A stretch of 64,000 nucleotides of DNA from Siphonodentalium dalli (GCA_032622095.1 CP136061.1:201494244-201558243), one strand, 5' to 3'; positions 22,278-32,205 are shown, counted from the first letter of the stretch. A program made the numbers and translations. Notes: generated from the letters alone by a model not told the origin.

Positions 22278-22957
22278 TCATGCCCATATCTCACATCCGT
22301 ATAACATTATCGGTTTTATTAATTTGTCGAATAATTTGCATTTAGTTGGAATAGATAGCTTCATCTTTGAAGGAACAGACTGGTTTAAAAAGAACATTGC
22401 TTTCGTGGCTTTCCCGCTTGTATGTTCTTGTGATTTTGCCATTCTACCAGTCGATGTGAATTTTATCCCGATATATGGATACTCTGAAACTAATTCAAGC
22501 GATTTCGCATTTATATTGAAACTTGGTTCACGTTTAGTTCTCTTTGACCTAAAAACCACACATTTTGATTTACTTGCATTAACTATGAGACCATTGTATT
22601 GAGTATATTTCTCTAACTTTTCAAGACAATTCTGTAGACCTTGTTCAGTTTCTGACAACAACACTAAATCGTCGGCAAATAAAAGATGACTGAGCGGACG
22701 ATTATTAAGGAATATTGGATCGCAGCCGGATACATCAAGTGAACATTTGATGTCATCAATGAATATTTTGAACAGCGTAGGCGACAATGAGAATCCTTGT
22801 TTAACTCCAATCGTGGACAGATGCGGTGGTCCAATTCCTGCACCCGTCTTTACTTGAATATAACTGGATTGATACATGGACTGTATTATTTGATTGATTT
22901 TACCCTGAATACCATTGCTATGCAACTTTTGAAACAACAACGACCTATCTACTGAAT
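22278..22957 (-). pseudogene. LINE 2 reverse transcriptase catalytic part
   Basis: Encodes DRSLLFQKLH, VKQGFSLSPTLFKIFIDD, catalytic FADDLVLLSE and YPYIGIKFTSTGR, then the …LYGCEIW end before TGA. It continues the RT begun in the ORF to its right, but motif A (usual F-x-D-x-x-K-A-F-D) is missing its middle: a small deletion near 22955-22965 shifts the frame. The first codon used by a simple ORF call is TTG, consistent with this being internal. Confidence 0.8.
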
Positions 22958-24865
22958 CTACATATCTACATAAATTGGCTTCTTCTTCTGTTTATATTTA
23001 TTTATACAAGTCTTTAAAACATAAGCGCTGTCAATCGTACTCCGATTCTTTCTAAAACCAAACTGATTGTCACTGATGAGACCATGTCTTTCTAAATAGT
23101 CGTTTATTCGGTTATTTATAACTTTGTTGAAAAGTTTCCCTAGACCATTACTGAGCGCAATTGGTCGATAGTTATTTGGGTCCTGTCTATCTCCCTTTTT
23201 ATAAAGCGTCTTAATGAGTGACACATTCCAGCTGTCTGGATAATGACCAGAGTTTAATACCTGGTTAAATAATTTTACTACTTCGTCTATTGTCGCGGGA
23301 ACAACAATTTTAAGCAATTCATTCGAGAAATTTCCATGTCCAGGTGATTTTCTGTTTTTAAGTAGTTTAACGCAATTAATTATTTCACTGGCTTCGATAT
23401 CACTTTCATCAATTTTTGTTGTTTTGGAATTCGTATATATTTTCTTATTTGCAGAAACATTATCTGGGCAGAGTATCTTTTTGAAAAAGTCCACACTTTC
23501 GTCTGGATGCAAGTAATTTGTTTCATCACGTTTATTTCTAAATTCTTTTATCAATCGCCAATACTCGGAAGGGTCTGTACCCTCCATTTTGTCTAGTGAT
23601 TCTGCTAACCCCTGGAAGTATATTTTTGATTTGTTCTTTGTTTCTTTCTTATATGCTTTTTTGGATGAGAAAAAATTACTCCTAACTGTTGCATCGGTTG
23701 GGTTTTGCTTCATTTCACGACACGCATTTGTCATTTCATGTTTTAATTGCTTGCATCCCTCATCAAACCATTTCCTTTTCTTTTGCTGTCGTTTAAACTT
23801 ATTATTTTTAATTTGGGCAGCTTTAGTGTTGATATATGTTAAAATATTTTCATAATGCCGAATTGCACATTCTGTTCCGTTGCGATTATGTTCATAATTA
23901 GTCAATCTGAATTGTAAGAGTCGCTTTTTAATATCGCGATCATTGATCGCTTCTGAAGCTTTTGAATTGCTGTCTGAGGTCCATTTAATGGCAACTTCCG
24001 GTTCGCTATATTTATATTTGAATTGACATGTATTTAATGTATTCACGTTTCCTTTGAGCTTAATGTGCATTGTTAATTGGCAATGGTCAGGGTATTCATT
24101 AAGTTGCTTCATGCAAAAATAACTTACATCGGACAGATATCTTTCAGACACGAGAATATAATCTACTAAACTTGCCCCGTTATAACGGTAAGAGGTGTAG
24201 TTTCCCAAACAATCACCAGATTTACGACCATTAAGTATTCTAATTGAAGTGGATTTACATAACTTAAGAAGTTGTATCCCAAAGGAGTTTACATGTCGGT
24301 CTAAAACATAACTATCCGGAAGAGAAATATATTTATCATCATCTTGCTCGACATAATCCGGTCTCCCACCTGTTCGAGAGTTAAAATCTCCGCCCATGAT
24401 TATTACTGATCTATCGCCATATTTTCGAAGTTCTGTTTCGACATCTCGAAAAATCAAGTCATAACTTTTTCGCTTTTTCCAGTAAGTCGATGATTGGGGC
24501 GGAATATAAATTGAAACAAAGACAACGCTGCAATTTTGATGGAAAATTTCTCCTTCAAATTCGACAAACAGTGCAACATCTTCAATATGAGTTACATTTT
24601 TAACCGATCTTCCGTATTTTGTCCGATAGTAGAATGCGATTCCACCTCTCTCGTTTTCTTGAGAACTTCTACATAAGTCATTATAAGTATAGCCAGGTAA
24701 ATTAATTTGTGTCGAATCGTTGTGCCAGGTCTCAGATAAAGTTATGAAATCGTAACGTTCTATTAGTCTACGGAAATCGGGGTCATCGATTTTGTTTACA
24801 AGCCCTTGGGCATTCCATGTTGTGTAACATAAAGTCACATCATTGGATTGATTTGAATATGTCAT
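22958..24865 (-). pseudogene. LINE 2 ORF2 N-terminal part: AP-endonuclease and RT fingers
   Basis: ATG at 24865. The endonuclease shows TWNAQGLVNKI, ITLSETWHN (catalytic Glu), ERGGIAFYYR, IIMGGDFNSRTGG (Asp/Asn), LVDYILVS and YPDHCQL (His) over about residues 8-265. A linker with KKRKWFDEGC and YWRLIKEFRNK follows. Then come RT fingers (PNNYRPIALSNGLGKLFNKV, DNQFGFRKNRST) up to YVD, where a deletion introduces a stop. The endonuclease looks intact; the whole ORF2 is not. Confidence 0.82.
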
Positions 24866-25097
24866 TAATGTAAAGATTTTTCACAATAGGAAATATGTAT
24901 GAACCGGGGGTCATCGGAGATAATAAGCAGTCATTATTAAACGTTATACGTACTGTCTCTGTCAAAAACGTGCATACATCTGTATTTTATACGGTGATAT
25001 ATCATTTCACTTTTTATAACAGAAGCTGAAATAAAAAGTGATTTGTTAAATAATGCATATCTGAGCATATAATATTACGGAATAATTTGTGCATAAA

Positions 25098-27185
25098 TCA
25101 ATTGGCCACCACACGAATCAATCCCGACAGCTGCTGCTTCAAGAAAGAAATGTCTTTCCGTAAGGAAAACAACTGTGAGTCTCTGTTGTTATGTGTACCA
25201 TATCTGTATCCCATTCGAGTGTCTGCAAAACTTGGTTTCCTGTAACTATGCCATGATGAATCGTATTGCTGATGTTGCGTGTGACTGACCATTCTCCGCT
25301 GCCTGGGTGTAAAATTTCGTTGGTAGCCGTGATTCTGCATTTCCCGTGGTCTCACTATCTGAATATCCTGCCAGTCCTTGTCAAGAATCTGATGTGAGTA
25401 TTTAATACTCTTTGCAAGAACTTTGGTTCCAATTATACTCGGATGCCAGTTATCGCGGTATAATTCGCTGCGGACTTCTCTGTGCGAATTTAGGAATTGC
25501 TTTGTATTGTCAATATAAGTATACCCACGTTGCAAGCATAAATCATGATACTTTCGATTCGTATTTTCTACCTTGCGGTTAATTGAGTCGGAATGCTTGG
25601 TAGGGAGAACAGAGGAGAAGCACATCTCTGCTAGTGGTAGTTTTCTCTTTATTTCTGCACACATGTCATCCAATTCTGTATCACTTGTCTCTATACCATG
25701 CCTACAACTGTTAATTCCGACATGGATGGTAACTTTACGTACATTATTGTACCTTGTCGTGTTGTCGTCCTCCAACCACCGCAGAAGACCTTTCAACCTT
25801 TGGCCGGGTCTGACAACACATTGTACTTCCTCGTTCCTAACAGACAGCTTATCAGGGATTAGGTTCCTTATAACAAAATCTCCGAGAATCAAATGCACTG
25901 AAGTTTCACTGACCACTTGCTCTCGTTCGGTGTCGACATCGTTTCCATTTTCGTACTTGCACATTTCTTCTATGTCTTCCCCGTTTTCAAATGGAATTGA
26001 CTCCAATAATAGATTCTGATCCTCAAAGCAACCGAATCTGTTTGATGTAGTAATTTGGATATCAGAAATACAATTTAAACCATTTTCGATTTCCCGCGAT
26101 GTTGCCGTGTCAGATTTTAATTCGTCGGCCCAAGAGCCACCAGTTTCATGCATTGAAGTAGATGAATCGTCTCCTCCAATAAGAGGCTTAAGTTGAACAT
26201 CGATCTTTTCCGACAATTGATCCTTCATACTGGTGACCATTTTCTTCAGTTTTATGTTTTCCGTTTTCAACCCATCAATGTCACTTTCTAGTTCCGAAAT
26301 TTTATTTTTGAATTCTTCGGCTTGCTGGATGAGAAGGTTCTTAACGTCCGCTATTGCATCATTCGTAGATTCGTGTTCCTCTCTCTGATCAAGTTTGTTT
26401 TCTTCAATGGTGATCTTCAATTCATCTACGGACGATTTCAGTGTCGACGTTGAAATGTAGTCGCCTTTCGTGACACTACTGACTTTTTTCTTCAGTCCAA
26501 ATCGAATGGGTCCCATAGAACGTTTTGGGGTATTGAATGTTACAGTTTTATTTGGATCCCATTCAATAGGTTGCAGATGTTTTCTACCCGTGTTATGAAT
26601 AAATGGAACACAAGTTTTAGCATGCACGTTGCTTTTTCCTCTAAAAACCGGACATTTTCCTTTGACAAATACTTCACTAAGAACATCCGCAATATTTCCA
26701 ATATCCACATTGAAGCCTAGTTGATAAATGTCGGGAAGCATATTTGTCAACCACCATGTAATATTTTGTTTAGGTCCCTGCAGCATGAGTTTATTCTGGG
26801 TTCTAAATGCATGTATGGTAACTTTGCACGATTTGGTTCTTGTCGGTACATTCAATATGTCATCCACTTCAACATTTTGATTGTCACAAACTATTCGCCA
26901 TACAGCGCCGTTCTTTTCTTTTGACTTACCATCGTCCCAATATTTAGCTGTGAGTCCTTTTCTGTATGATTCAAATCTCATCGTATCCATTTCAAATGTT
27001 ATACATCTTCCCTTATTTTTCACCTCAACATTTTCAAAATGTCCAACCATTCCTTCTTGTTTTTTCTTTACCACTTTGTCTATATTTAATGAATATCCCC
27101 TCACTTCTTGGTTATTGTTCATTTCGAAGTCCCTGTCTATATTCCCGAAGTCTTGTTTATCTCCCTTTAAATCGCTGGTTTCCAT
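25098..27185 (-). CDS. LINE 2 ORF1: coiled coil plus SGNH-like domain
   Basis: Uninterrupted ORF of about 695 codons from ATG 27185 (a GTG further up is in frame but weak). The N-terminal ~200 residues are not recognised. A coiled coil spans about residues 250-330 (KISELESDIDGLKTENIKLKK). An SGNH/GDSL-hydrolase-like domain follows at about 430-600: block I LILGDFVIRNL, block III HVGINSCR and block V RDNWHPS. The nucleophile position of block I (usually GDS) is Phe, so hydrolysis is doubtful. The C-terminus is basic/Gln-rich. ORF1 proteins of CR1/L2-type LINEs with esterase domains are known and act with the RNA. This ORF is the only intact one in the insertion. Confidence 0.75.
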   Translation of the reverse strand: METSDLKGDKQDFGNIDRDFEMNNNQEVRGYSLNIDKVVKKKQEGMVGHFENVEVKNKGRCITFEMDTMRFESYRKGLTAKYWDDGKSKEKNGAVWRIVCDNQNVEVDDILNVPTRTKSCKVTIHAFRTQNKLMLQGPKQNITWWLTNMLPDIYQLGFNVDIGNIADVLSEVFVKGKCPVFRGKSNVHAKTCVPFIHNTGRKHLQPIEWDPNKTVTFNTPKRSMGPIRFGLKKKVSSVTKGDYISTSTLKSSVDELKITIEENKLDQREEHESTNDAIADVKNLLIQQAEEFKNKISELESDIDGLKTENIKLKKMVTSMKDQLSEKIDVQLKPLIGGDDSSTSMHETGGSWADELKSDTATSREIENGLNCISDIQITTSNRFGCFEDQNLLLESIPFENGEDIEEMCKYENGNDVDTEREQVVSETSVHLILGDFVIRNLIPDKLSVRNEEVQCVVRPGQRLKGLLRWLEDDNTTRYNNVRKVTIHVGINSCRHGIETSDTELDDMCAEIKRKLPLAEMCFSSVLPTKHSDSINRKVENTNRKYHDLCLQRGYTYIDNTKQFLNSHREVRSELYRDNWHPSIIGTKVLAKSIKYSHQILDKDWQDIQIVRPREMQNHGYQRNFTPRQRRMVSHTQHQQYDSSWHSYRKPSFADTRMGYRYGTHNNRDSQLFSLRKDISFLKQQLSGLIRVVAN

Positions 27186-27257
27186 ATTGCCAATATGTCC
27201 GATGACCACGTCCAGTAAATAAATTAGAAATAAGTATACATATTTCGTATCACGACA

Positions 27258-27942
27258 ATGTAACTATAAAATTGAAGCGTCGAGTCGGTTTTCTGTTGAT
27301 TTCTAGTTAAGTATTTGGTGTCTATATCATAGTATGTAGCTCATCACAGTTGTGTTAATCATGCATAGTATGTGAAATTCCCATTTTTAAAAATGAGGCG
27401 AATAACCGGGGGGGGGGGGGGGTAGGAACAAATTTCCAGACACTAGGCGCAAAAAAAAATAACCGTTCTCTGGGTACCCACCACCCCCTAATTTTTATTT
27501 TTTTCGATTCTGGGATAGGGGCCCACCCCTCCAAACTTTTTCAAATGACTATTTTACTCAGTTTTCCTTATCTTATCCGATCAATGTTCCATATCATGGT
27601 TATAGCAGCATTCCTACTTTTTATTTATCAACAAGACTCTAAAGTTTCAAAACAATTCTCCAATAAATGTGGGCTGTAGGGTGTGCTGATGGATTGACAT
27701 TTGAAATCCAAGATGGCTGCTGGTGGCCATGATTGTTTTAAACACATTTTGGGATAAAATGGAGGCTCCCATCTAGAGGTCACCTCGAAGATCCATATGA
27801 AATTTGGTAACGATTGGATGAGAAATGTGTCCTGGAAGGTTGGAATCTGATGATATGGTGGACCATTTAATCGGGATTGCGTACCTTTAATATAATCGCT
27901 AAATTATCTGGCTATCCGATCATTGTTAATTGGTGTGTTCTT
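27258..27942 (+). repeat. Tandem duplication, copy 1, segment II
   Basis: Matches 35102-35782 closely: same G homopolymer (27408-27422), same 'ccaccccctaatttttt' block, and the same MITE-like end gcgtacctttaa near 27880. Lies between the two-LINE insertion and the PLE insertion. Confidence 0.88.
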
Positions 27943-28201
27943 GTAACGAAAAACCATTCTAACTGATGCGACAAAAATCAGATTTAGTAAATTGTAATAT
28001 ATATATATATATATATATATATTTGGAAAGTGTGGAGAGCGCTGGCACAGGTCGGTTATCCGATTTCTTATGTAATTATTTCTATGGAACTAGCTAAATT
28101 TTGTTAGGTTGTGTCGGAAATTGACATAAAATATTGTGTTCAGCACAAACAAAGGATAATGATGTTGAAATTGCTAAAAAGCTAATTGAACTGCGTGTTA
28201 A

Positions 28202-28732
28202 TCAAGGTCTGAGTCTAGATCGAACGAGCATATCTCTCAAACTGGGATTTTTCTTGTAAGCAATAATAACCCGTTTGTCGAGAGGCTCGGTCAATTTAGT
28301 GTTTAATAATGCAAAGTTTTTTCTGAAAATGTTTGCGATTTCAACATTTCTACGATTGTAGATCAGAGGAAAGCACAAGAAATTTCGAGAAACACCTTTG
28401 TAGTCAATGTTAAGTCCGAACGGAAGATATGTTTTAAGTACGCCCATCCAATGATTTTCGCGTTCTAGGCGCATTGAATCGGTTTGGTCTTCGTCGGCTA
28501 GAATTGGTGTCTGTTCTATTGGCTGAAAGCTGAAATGGGATTTAATGTCATGATTAGATGAGTTGAAATGATCGGAAATTTGCATGTCGAGTTTTTTGCG
28601 AACACTGGAAAGATGATTAGACATTCTAACTTTGAGAGAGGTTTTTGTTTGTCCAACATATTGTATACGGCATCTTTTGCATGTGATTAAGTAAATTACA
28701 TTTTTAGAATCACAATTAAGTTCGCTATGCAT
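28202..28732 (-). pseudogene. PLE GIY-YIG endonuclease domain
   Basis: About 176 codons. Starts ELNCDSKNVIYLITCKRC and continues YVGQTKTSLKVRMSNHLS. IYL and YVG are the GIY and YIG strands, the Arg lies in KVRMSNH, and a later Glu (RENHWM) fits the metal-binding residue. The Cys pairs around the first strand are the zinc-binding type of PLE nucleases. It makes the nick used to prime reverse transcription in Penelope-type elements. ATG 28732 is internal: the domain belongs to the C-terminus of the RT protein, whose frame is lost between 28733 and 28895. Confidence 0.85.
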
Positions 28733-28892
28733 TTGATACGATATGCGTGTTTGTTCGCTGGTGAAAGTTTTACTAGTATTGATATATCATATTGTATTGA
28801 TGTAACATCGTTTTTTGTGACAAAATGAGGCTGAACCATTACCCAACACCGGCCGGTTGTGCCGTATCCTTGTTGGCTCAGTCGATGTTGGG

Positions 28893-29177
28893 TCATGCAT
28901 GGCGTAACGATTCCAATTCTCTGAGAGTTTCGGACTTTACTTGGCGCAGTAATCTACTAGAGTAGCCGCGCGGTCGTAAAGCCTGGAACAGCACTGAACA
29001 AGCTTGATTTAGGTCGCTTCTGTTCGTGCAGTTCCGGTGGTATCGAATGATTTGAGATTTAATCAATCCATTGAAAAGTTTTGGCGGATGGAAAGATTTA
29101 CGATGAAGAAGCTGGTGAGAGTCCGTTGGTTTCGTAAAAGTTTTGTATCTAAAATGTTGCATGATGTAAATTGTGGG
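28893..29177 (-). pseudogene. PLE RT thumb/linker after a premature stop
   Basis: In frame with the RT ORF to the right, after TAA (29181-29183). Contains YKTFTKPTDSHQLLHRKSFHP and ALRPRGYSSRLLRQV, hallmarks of the conserved region following the Penelope RT core. Ends in a stop near 28893, with the reading continuing in another frame toward the GIY-YIG domain. Confidence 0.78.
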
Positions 29178-29180
29178 CCC

Positions 29181-30053
29181 TTAAAATATTGTTAAATCAA
29201 GGAAATCAATGCTGGTTTGCGATATTGATTCTTTGAGTTTGATTGATTCATCATGACTGTTCAAGATGTTCAAGAACACCCTAAACTCATCCAGACCATG
29301 AGTCCAAATGATAAATATGTCGTCCAAGAATCTATAATAGGCTAATGGTTGTTTATCAGATTTGGCTAGGGCGCCTTTCTCCCACTCTGCAACAAAAATT
29401 GAGGCAAAATTAGGACTAAACTTCTTGCCCATACTGCAGCCGGAGACCTGTAAATAATATCGTCCATTAAATTCAAAGTCATTCCCTTTAAGAGAAAGTT
29501 CTAATAATTGAAGTAGTTCATCTCCAGGTCTATGAGGATCATGGTGGAAATCAAATGCATTCTTAATTGACTTTAATCCGGCATCGATTCCAATATTTGT
29601 ATACATAGATTCCACGTCGAGACTAATTAGGCAAGCAGAAGATGGAACTTCAACTTTCGACAATTTAATGAGGAAGTCCTCCGTGTCTTTTAGATAGCTC
29701 GGATGGCGGGTAGCAATTGGTTTCAAATATAAATCAATAAATTCCGAAATGTGGTATGACTCCGACCCCACGTCGCTGATGATGGGGCGTCCGGGTGGTG
29801 TGTATGGATTAGTCCAACAGCTCAAAGGTTTATGTATTTTAGGTAGCAAATAAAATGTCCTATTATTGGATTCAGGTTTTGCAATTAGATACTGAACATG
29901 TTTTTTCTTTAAAACGTCCTGGTCCAGCAAGCTTTTGAGAATGAGATTGAATTTTAAAACATTGGATTTCCAAATTGGCTCATCCAATGGTTTGTAATAT
30001 TTAGTGTTGCTTAATTGGCGCGTCGCTTCTAGAATGTAATTTTCTTTAGACAT
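29181..30053 (-). pseudogene. PLE reverse transcriptase core
   Basis: About 290 codons. Motifs: FYLLPKIHKPL, PGRPIISDVGS (about 87-97), ISLDVESMYTNI with the motif-A Asp (about 143-154), SGCSMGKKFSPNFA (motif B) and RFLDDIFIIW (motif C Asp-Asp, about 241-250). These are diagnostic for Penelope-like RTs, related to telomerase. The catalytic residues are intact. The frame joins the upstream piece at 30029-30053 only through a 1-nt shift, and it ends at TAA 29181-29183, beyond which the homology continues. Confidence 0.88.
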
Positions 30054-30570
30054 GATGACGAGAGCGAGCTGCCTTTGTCACAAGGTTTGATTACAATGTT
30101 TTTATTGCTGCGAAGGGTTTTTAGTGCAGTTCTTTCAACTTTAGTGAGGTTATCCTCGTTGTGAAATTTTGGTAAATTTGTAATGTCGGTTTTGACTAAG
30201 CCAGCGACCTCGGGAATTGAGGTGTCAATCTGGCGATCAGTGGGGGTCCACATCGAAGGTTCTTTAAATTGATCTTTTAAACCTGTCGAATTGCGAAAGA
30301 AATTAGCCATAGCTGTTACTTCCCTAAATTGCATGCTTGCTGGACCGCCGTTCATTTCCATGGCATACATAGAGTCTGGTAAAACTAATGTTCCATCCTC
30401 CGTCTCAACCACATGTGGTGTTTCTTTGAGATCGGGTGGGGTAGGAACTAAGGTTAGACCATACCTAAGTATTGATTTCTCACCAGCGCTCATGGAAAGG
30501 TCGGGTACAAGATTGACTATCTCGGTGCCGAGACCGACTCTTTCCGCATGACTGATGCCCTTCTGATGAA
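30029..30570 (-). pseudogene. PLE RT N-terminal region, entered by -1 frameshift
   Basis: The frame is open from just after the ORF1 stop down to 30029. It has no ATG until 30493, which lies inside a conserved block. Landmarks: MSAGEKSILRYGLTLVPTP (the 'LSKGL.F.PTP' block of PLEs) and NIVIKPCDKGSS (RT entry motif). The open stretch before ATG 30493 (…SHAERVGLGTEIVNLVPDLS) is protein-like, which supports translation from ORF1 by frameshifting rather than from its own ATG. A 1-nt indel near 30060-30075 breaks the join to the RT core. Confidence 0.75.
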
Positions 30571-32028
30571 TTAGTTTAAATGACCTTTAAAGATGTTAGT
30601 CCAGCCGTGGTAGATTTTCGCCGCCGTCTGTGATGTCCAGTGGATGTTGTCATTCTCCACGTGAAAGTCGCGGGGGGGGGGGGGGGGTATTGCCTGTATG
30701 ACCTTGAGGTTCTGTGTCTGACGAGCTTGGCTGTTAATGGCACGCAGAACTTCCTGGTCCCTAGAATCTAAACTAAATGAGATATTTATTTCCTGAAAAT
30801 GAAGTGTCGCATTAGGAAAAACTTTTCTGAAATTACAAACCATGTTAGTTACCCTGCTTTTAGCTGTGGTGCCTGCTGTTTTGCCTTTGTCGTTGTCTGT
30901 CTTCCAGTCCTCTCTGTTGTTGATGCCAATGTTGATGATGACGTGTCGAGGTGTCTTTTCTGGCTTCGATTTCAGTTTGTGGGCCATGTTGCAGAAATGA
31001 CCTAAATTGCCACCTGGGTAAGAAGCAATACAAACATTTTTGGGAGGATCGACATCGATCCGGGACACATTAGAAGAGCCTAAAATAACAACAGGGTTTT
31101 TGATCTGTTTAGGGAAGGACCAATCCTTCTTAGGGCCAGGTTGACGAAATTTATAAAATTTGGATACCTTAGGTGATGTTGATAATACCTCGGCATACGA
31201 TGGTGATGATGTTGAAATCGCTGGCGATGTCATCGAAGCAATGGAACCAACAGGCGAAGACGGGCTGGAAGAGATGTGCTTTGGTGGTGTTGTTTTCTTG
31301 GCTGGTGAATTTTGAAGTGATGTATTTGGTGGAGTGGATATGCGTGACGTCCGTGGTTTTGGTGCAGGTCGCTGTGGCAGTGGTGTGGCTTTGACGCGTT
31401 TTGGTGTGGATCTCACAGACGACGTTATCTGATCCCTGGCTGGACTATCCTGAAATTGAAGCTGGCGAGCAATTAGTGGGGGAGGGGAGGGTGACCGACC
31501 ACGTTTGTTTGTATGAGTTTGGACGCCAACTCGTGTACCTATCGAGGACTGAAGATTACCACAGATGCTCAAGAACTTTGATTTTGTCTCATTAGTTAAT
31601 TTGGTACAAAAATTCTTCAGTCCCCATTTTAATGCCGTGTCACGTGCGCGGTCGAAGTCAAGGGTTTTAGAAGAAAGAGCCGAAAGAACCTTGACTTCAA
31701 TTTCTGATTCCGTTTTCCGATAATACTTGACCAAAGTTTTCATGGAGTTTAAACCCCACTCAAAAGCGTCCGCTTTAAGCGAATTGAAGACATCCTCACA
31801 GGGGAGCACTGGTCTGAATATCCTCTTTCGCCCTGACTCTACGATGGCCGAAAAGCCTTTCGGAAGGACCTTCTTCTCCAAACTGTCCTATAAAAAATTA
31901 ATATGGTGCCAAAGTTGTAGAATTTTGTATAGCAACTTTACTAGATTTGAATGGTCTAAATAAGCCTGGTCTTTTTGCCGCTCTGGGCGGTTAGTTTTTC
32001 CACGTTTATGTTGTTTTGGTTGAGTCAT
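30571..32028 (-). CDS. PLE ORF1: SGNH hydrolase protein (two exons)
   Basis: ATG at 32028. Exon 1 is 32028-31942 (29 codons, MTQPKQHKRGK…); exon 2 is 31887-30571. Without splicing, a TAG at the intron end stops the frame; with it, the product is 467 residues. Domains: unknown N-terminal ~130 residues, a long Pro/Ser-rich linker (about 150-280) and an SGNH fold at about 290-467. Block I is ILGSSNVSRI (Ser), a Gly block ASYPGGNLG follows, block III is NIGINN (Asn) and block V is NDNIHWT (Asp, His). All four catalytic blocks are present. A 16-base G run on the plus strand (about 30672-30687) encodes the PPPPP stretch and is a likely sequencing trouble spot, but motifs on both sides are in frame. 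SGNH ORFs are known in Ngaro/DIRS and CR1/L2 elements; I do not know of one fused to a PLE. Confidence 0.7.
30574..30580 (-). promoter_or_regulatory. Probable -1 ribosomal frameshift heptamer TTTAAAC
   Basis: Minus strand reads CAT TTA AAC TAA in the ORF1 frame, so T_TTA_AAC is in the X_XXY_YYZ register directly before the ORF1 stop (30571-30573). Slipping back one base gives CTA ATT CAT…, exactly the RT frame. A short stem-loop (TCTCG-GCAC-CGAGA) lies about 40 nt downstream, farther than usual; a weaker GCAT/ATGC stem lies about 15 nt downstream. Confidence 0.65.
31888..31941 (-). other. Probable 54-bp spliceosomal intron in PLE ORF1
   Basis: On the minus strand: donor CTA|GTAAAG and acceptor TTTTTTATAG|GAC with a T-rich tract. 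Removing it deletes the only stop (TAG, the last bases of the intron) and joins exon 1 to exon 2 in frame. PLEs are known to retain introns through retrotransposition. The alternative, an ORF starting after the TAG without an ATG, is less likely. Confidence 0.6.
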
Positions 32029-32159
32029 TTTGATCCAGGACTTGAATTTTGGCTGTGAATAAAGGTAATGATTAGTAACATATAATACACAAAGAACGGA
32101 ACGCGAAGATATAAAATAAAAAATAAAAATAAAAAAAATTAAAAGTACTTAGGAGCGCA

Positions 32160-32205
32160 CTGTCAAGTTGCCTCAACGTTTCGGTAGAATTACCTTCTTC
32201 AGGAA
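32160..32205 (-). ncRNA. Hammerhead-like core motif at PLE 5' end
   Basis: Minus strand has CTGAAGA (fits CUGANGA), a GGTA-ATTC-TACC hairpin, then GAAA and a GTTG-AGG-CAAC hairpin. This is the order of a hammerhead ribozyme core (stem II, GAAA, stem III). PLEs are known to carry hammerhead motifs near their ends. The NUH cleavage triplet and stem I are not convincing here, so activity is doubtful. Confidence 0.35.

Larger units (their letters stand above)
21441..27257 (-). mobile_element. LINE 2: two-ORF non-LTR retrotransposon with SGNH-like ORF1
   Basis: Minus strand, 5' to 3': ORF1 27185-25098, a 232-bp gap, then ORF2 24865-21471 (broken). The right edge (5' end) is fixed by the empty site in the second tandem copy. 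The 3' end has aataaa close to the ORF2 stop and lies at about 21441. The 5' end of LINE 1 and the 3' end of LINE 2 abut, so the two form one 9.9-kb insertion. Confidence 0.75.

Noticed and set aside
17310-27262. Target-site duplication around the LINE pair
   Set aside because: gacgtta on the left and gacaatg on the right are not a convincing duplication.
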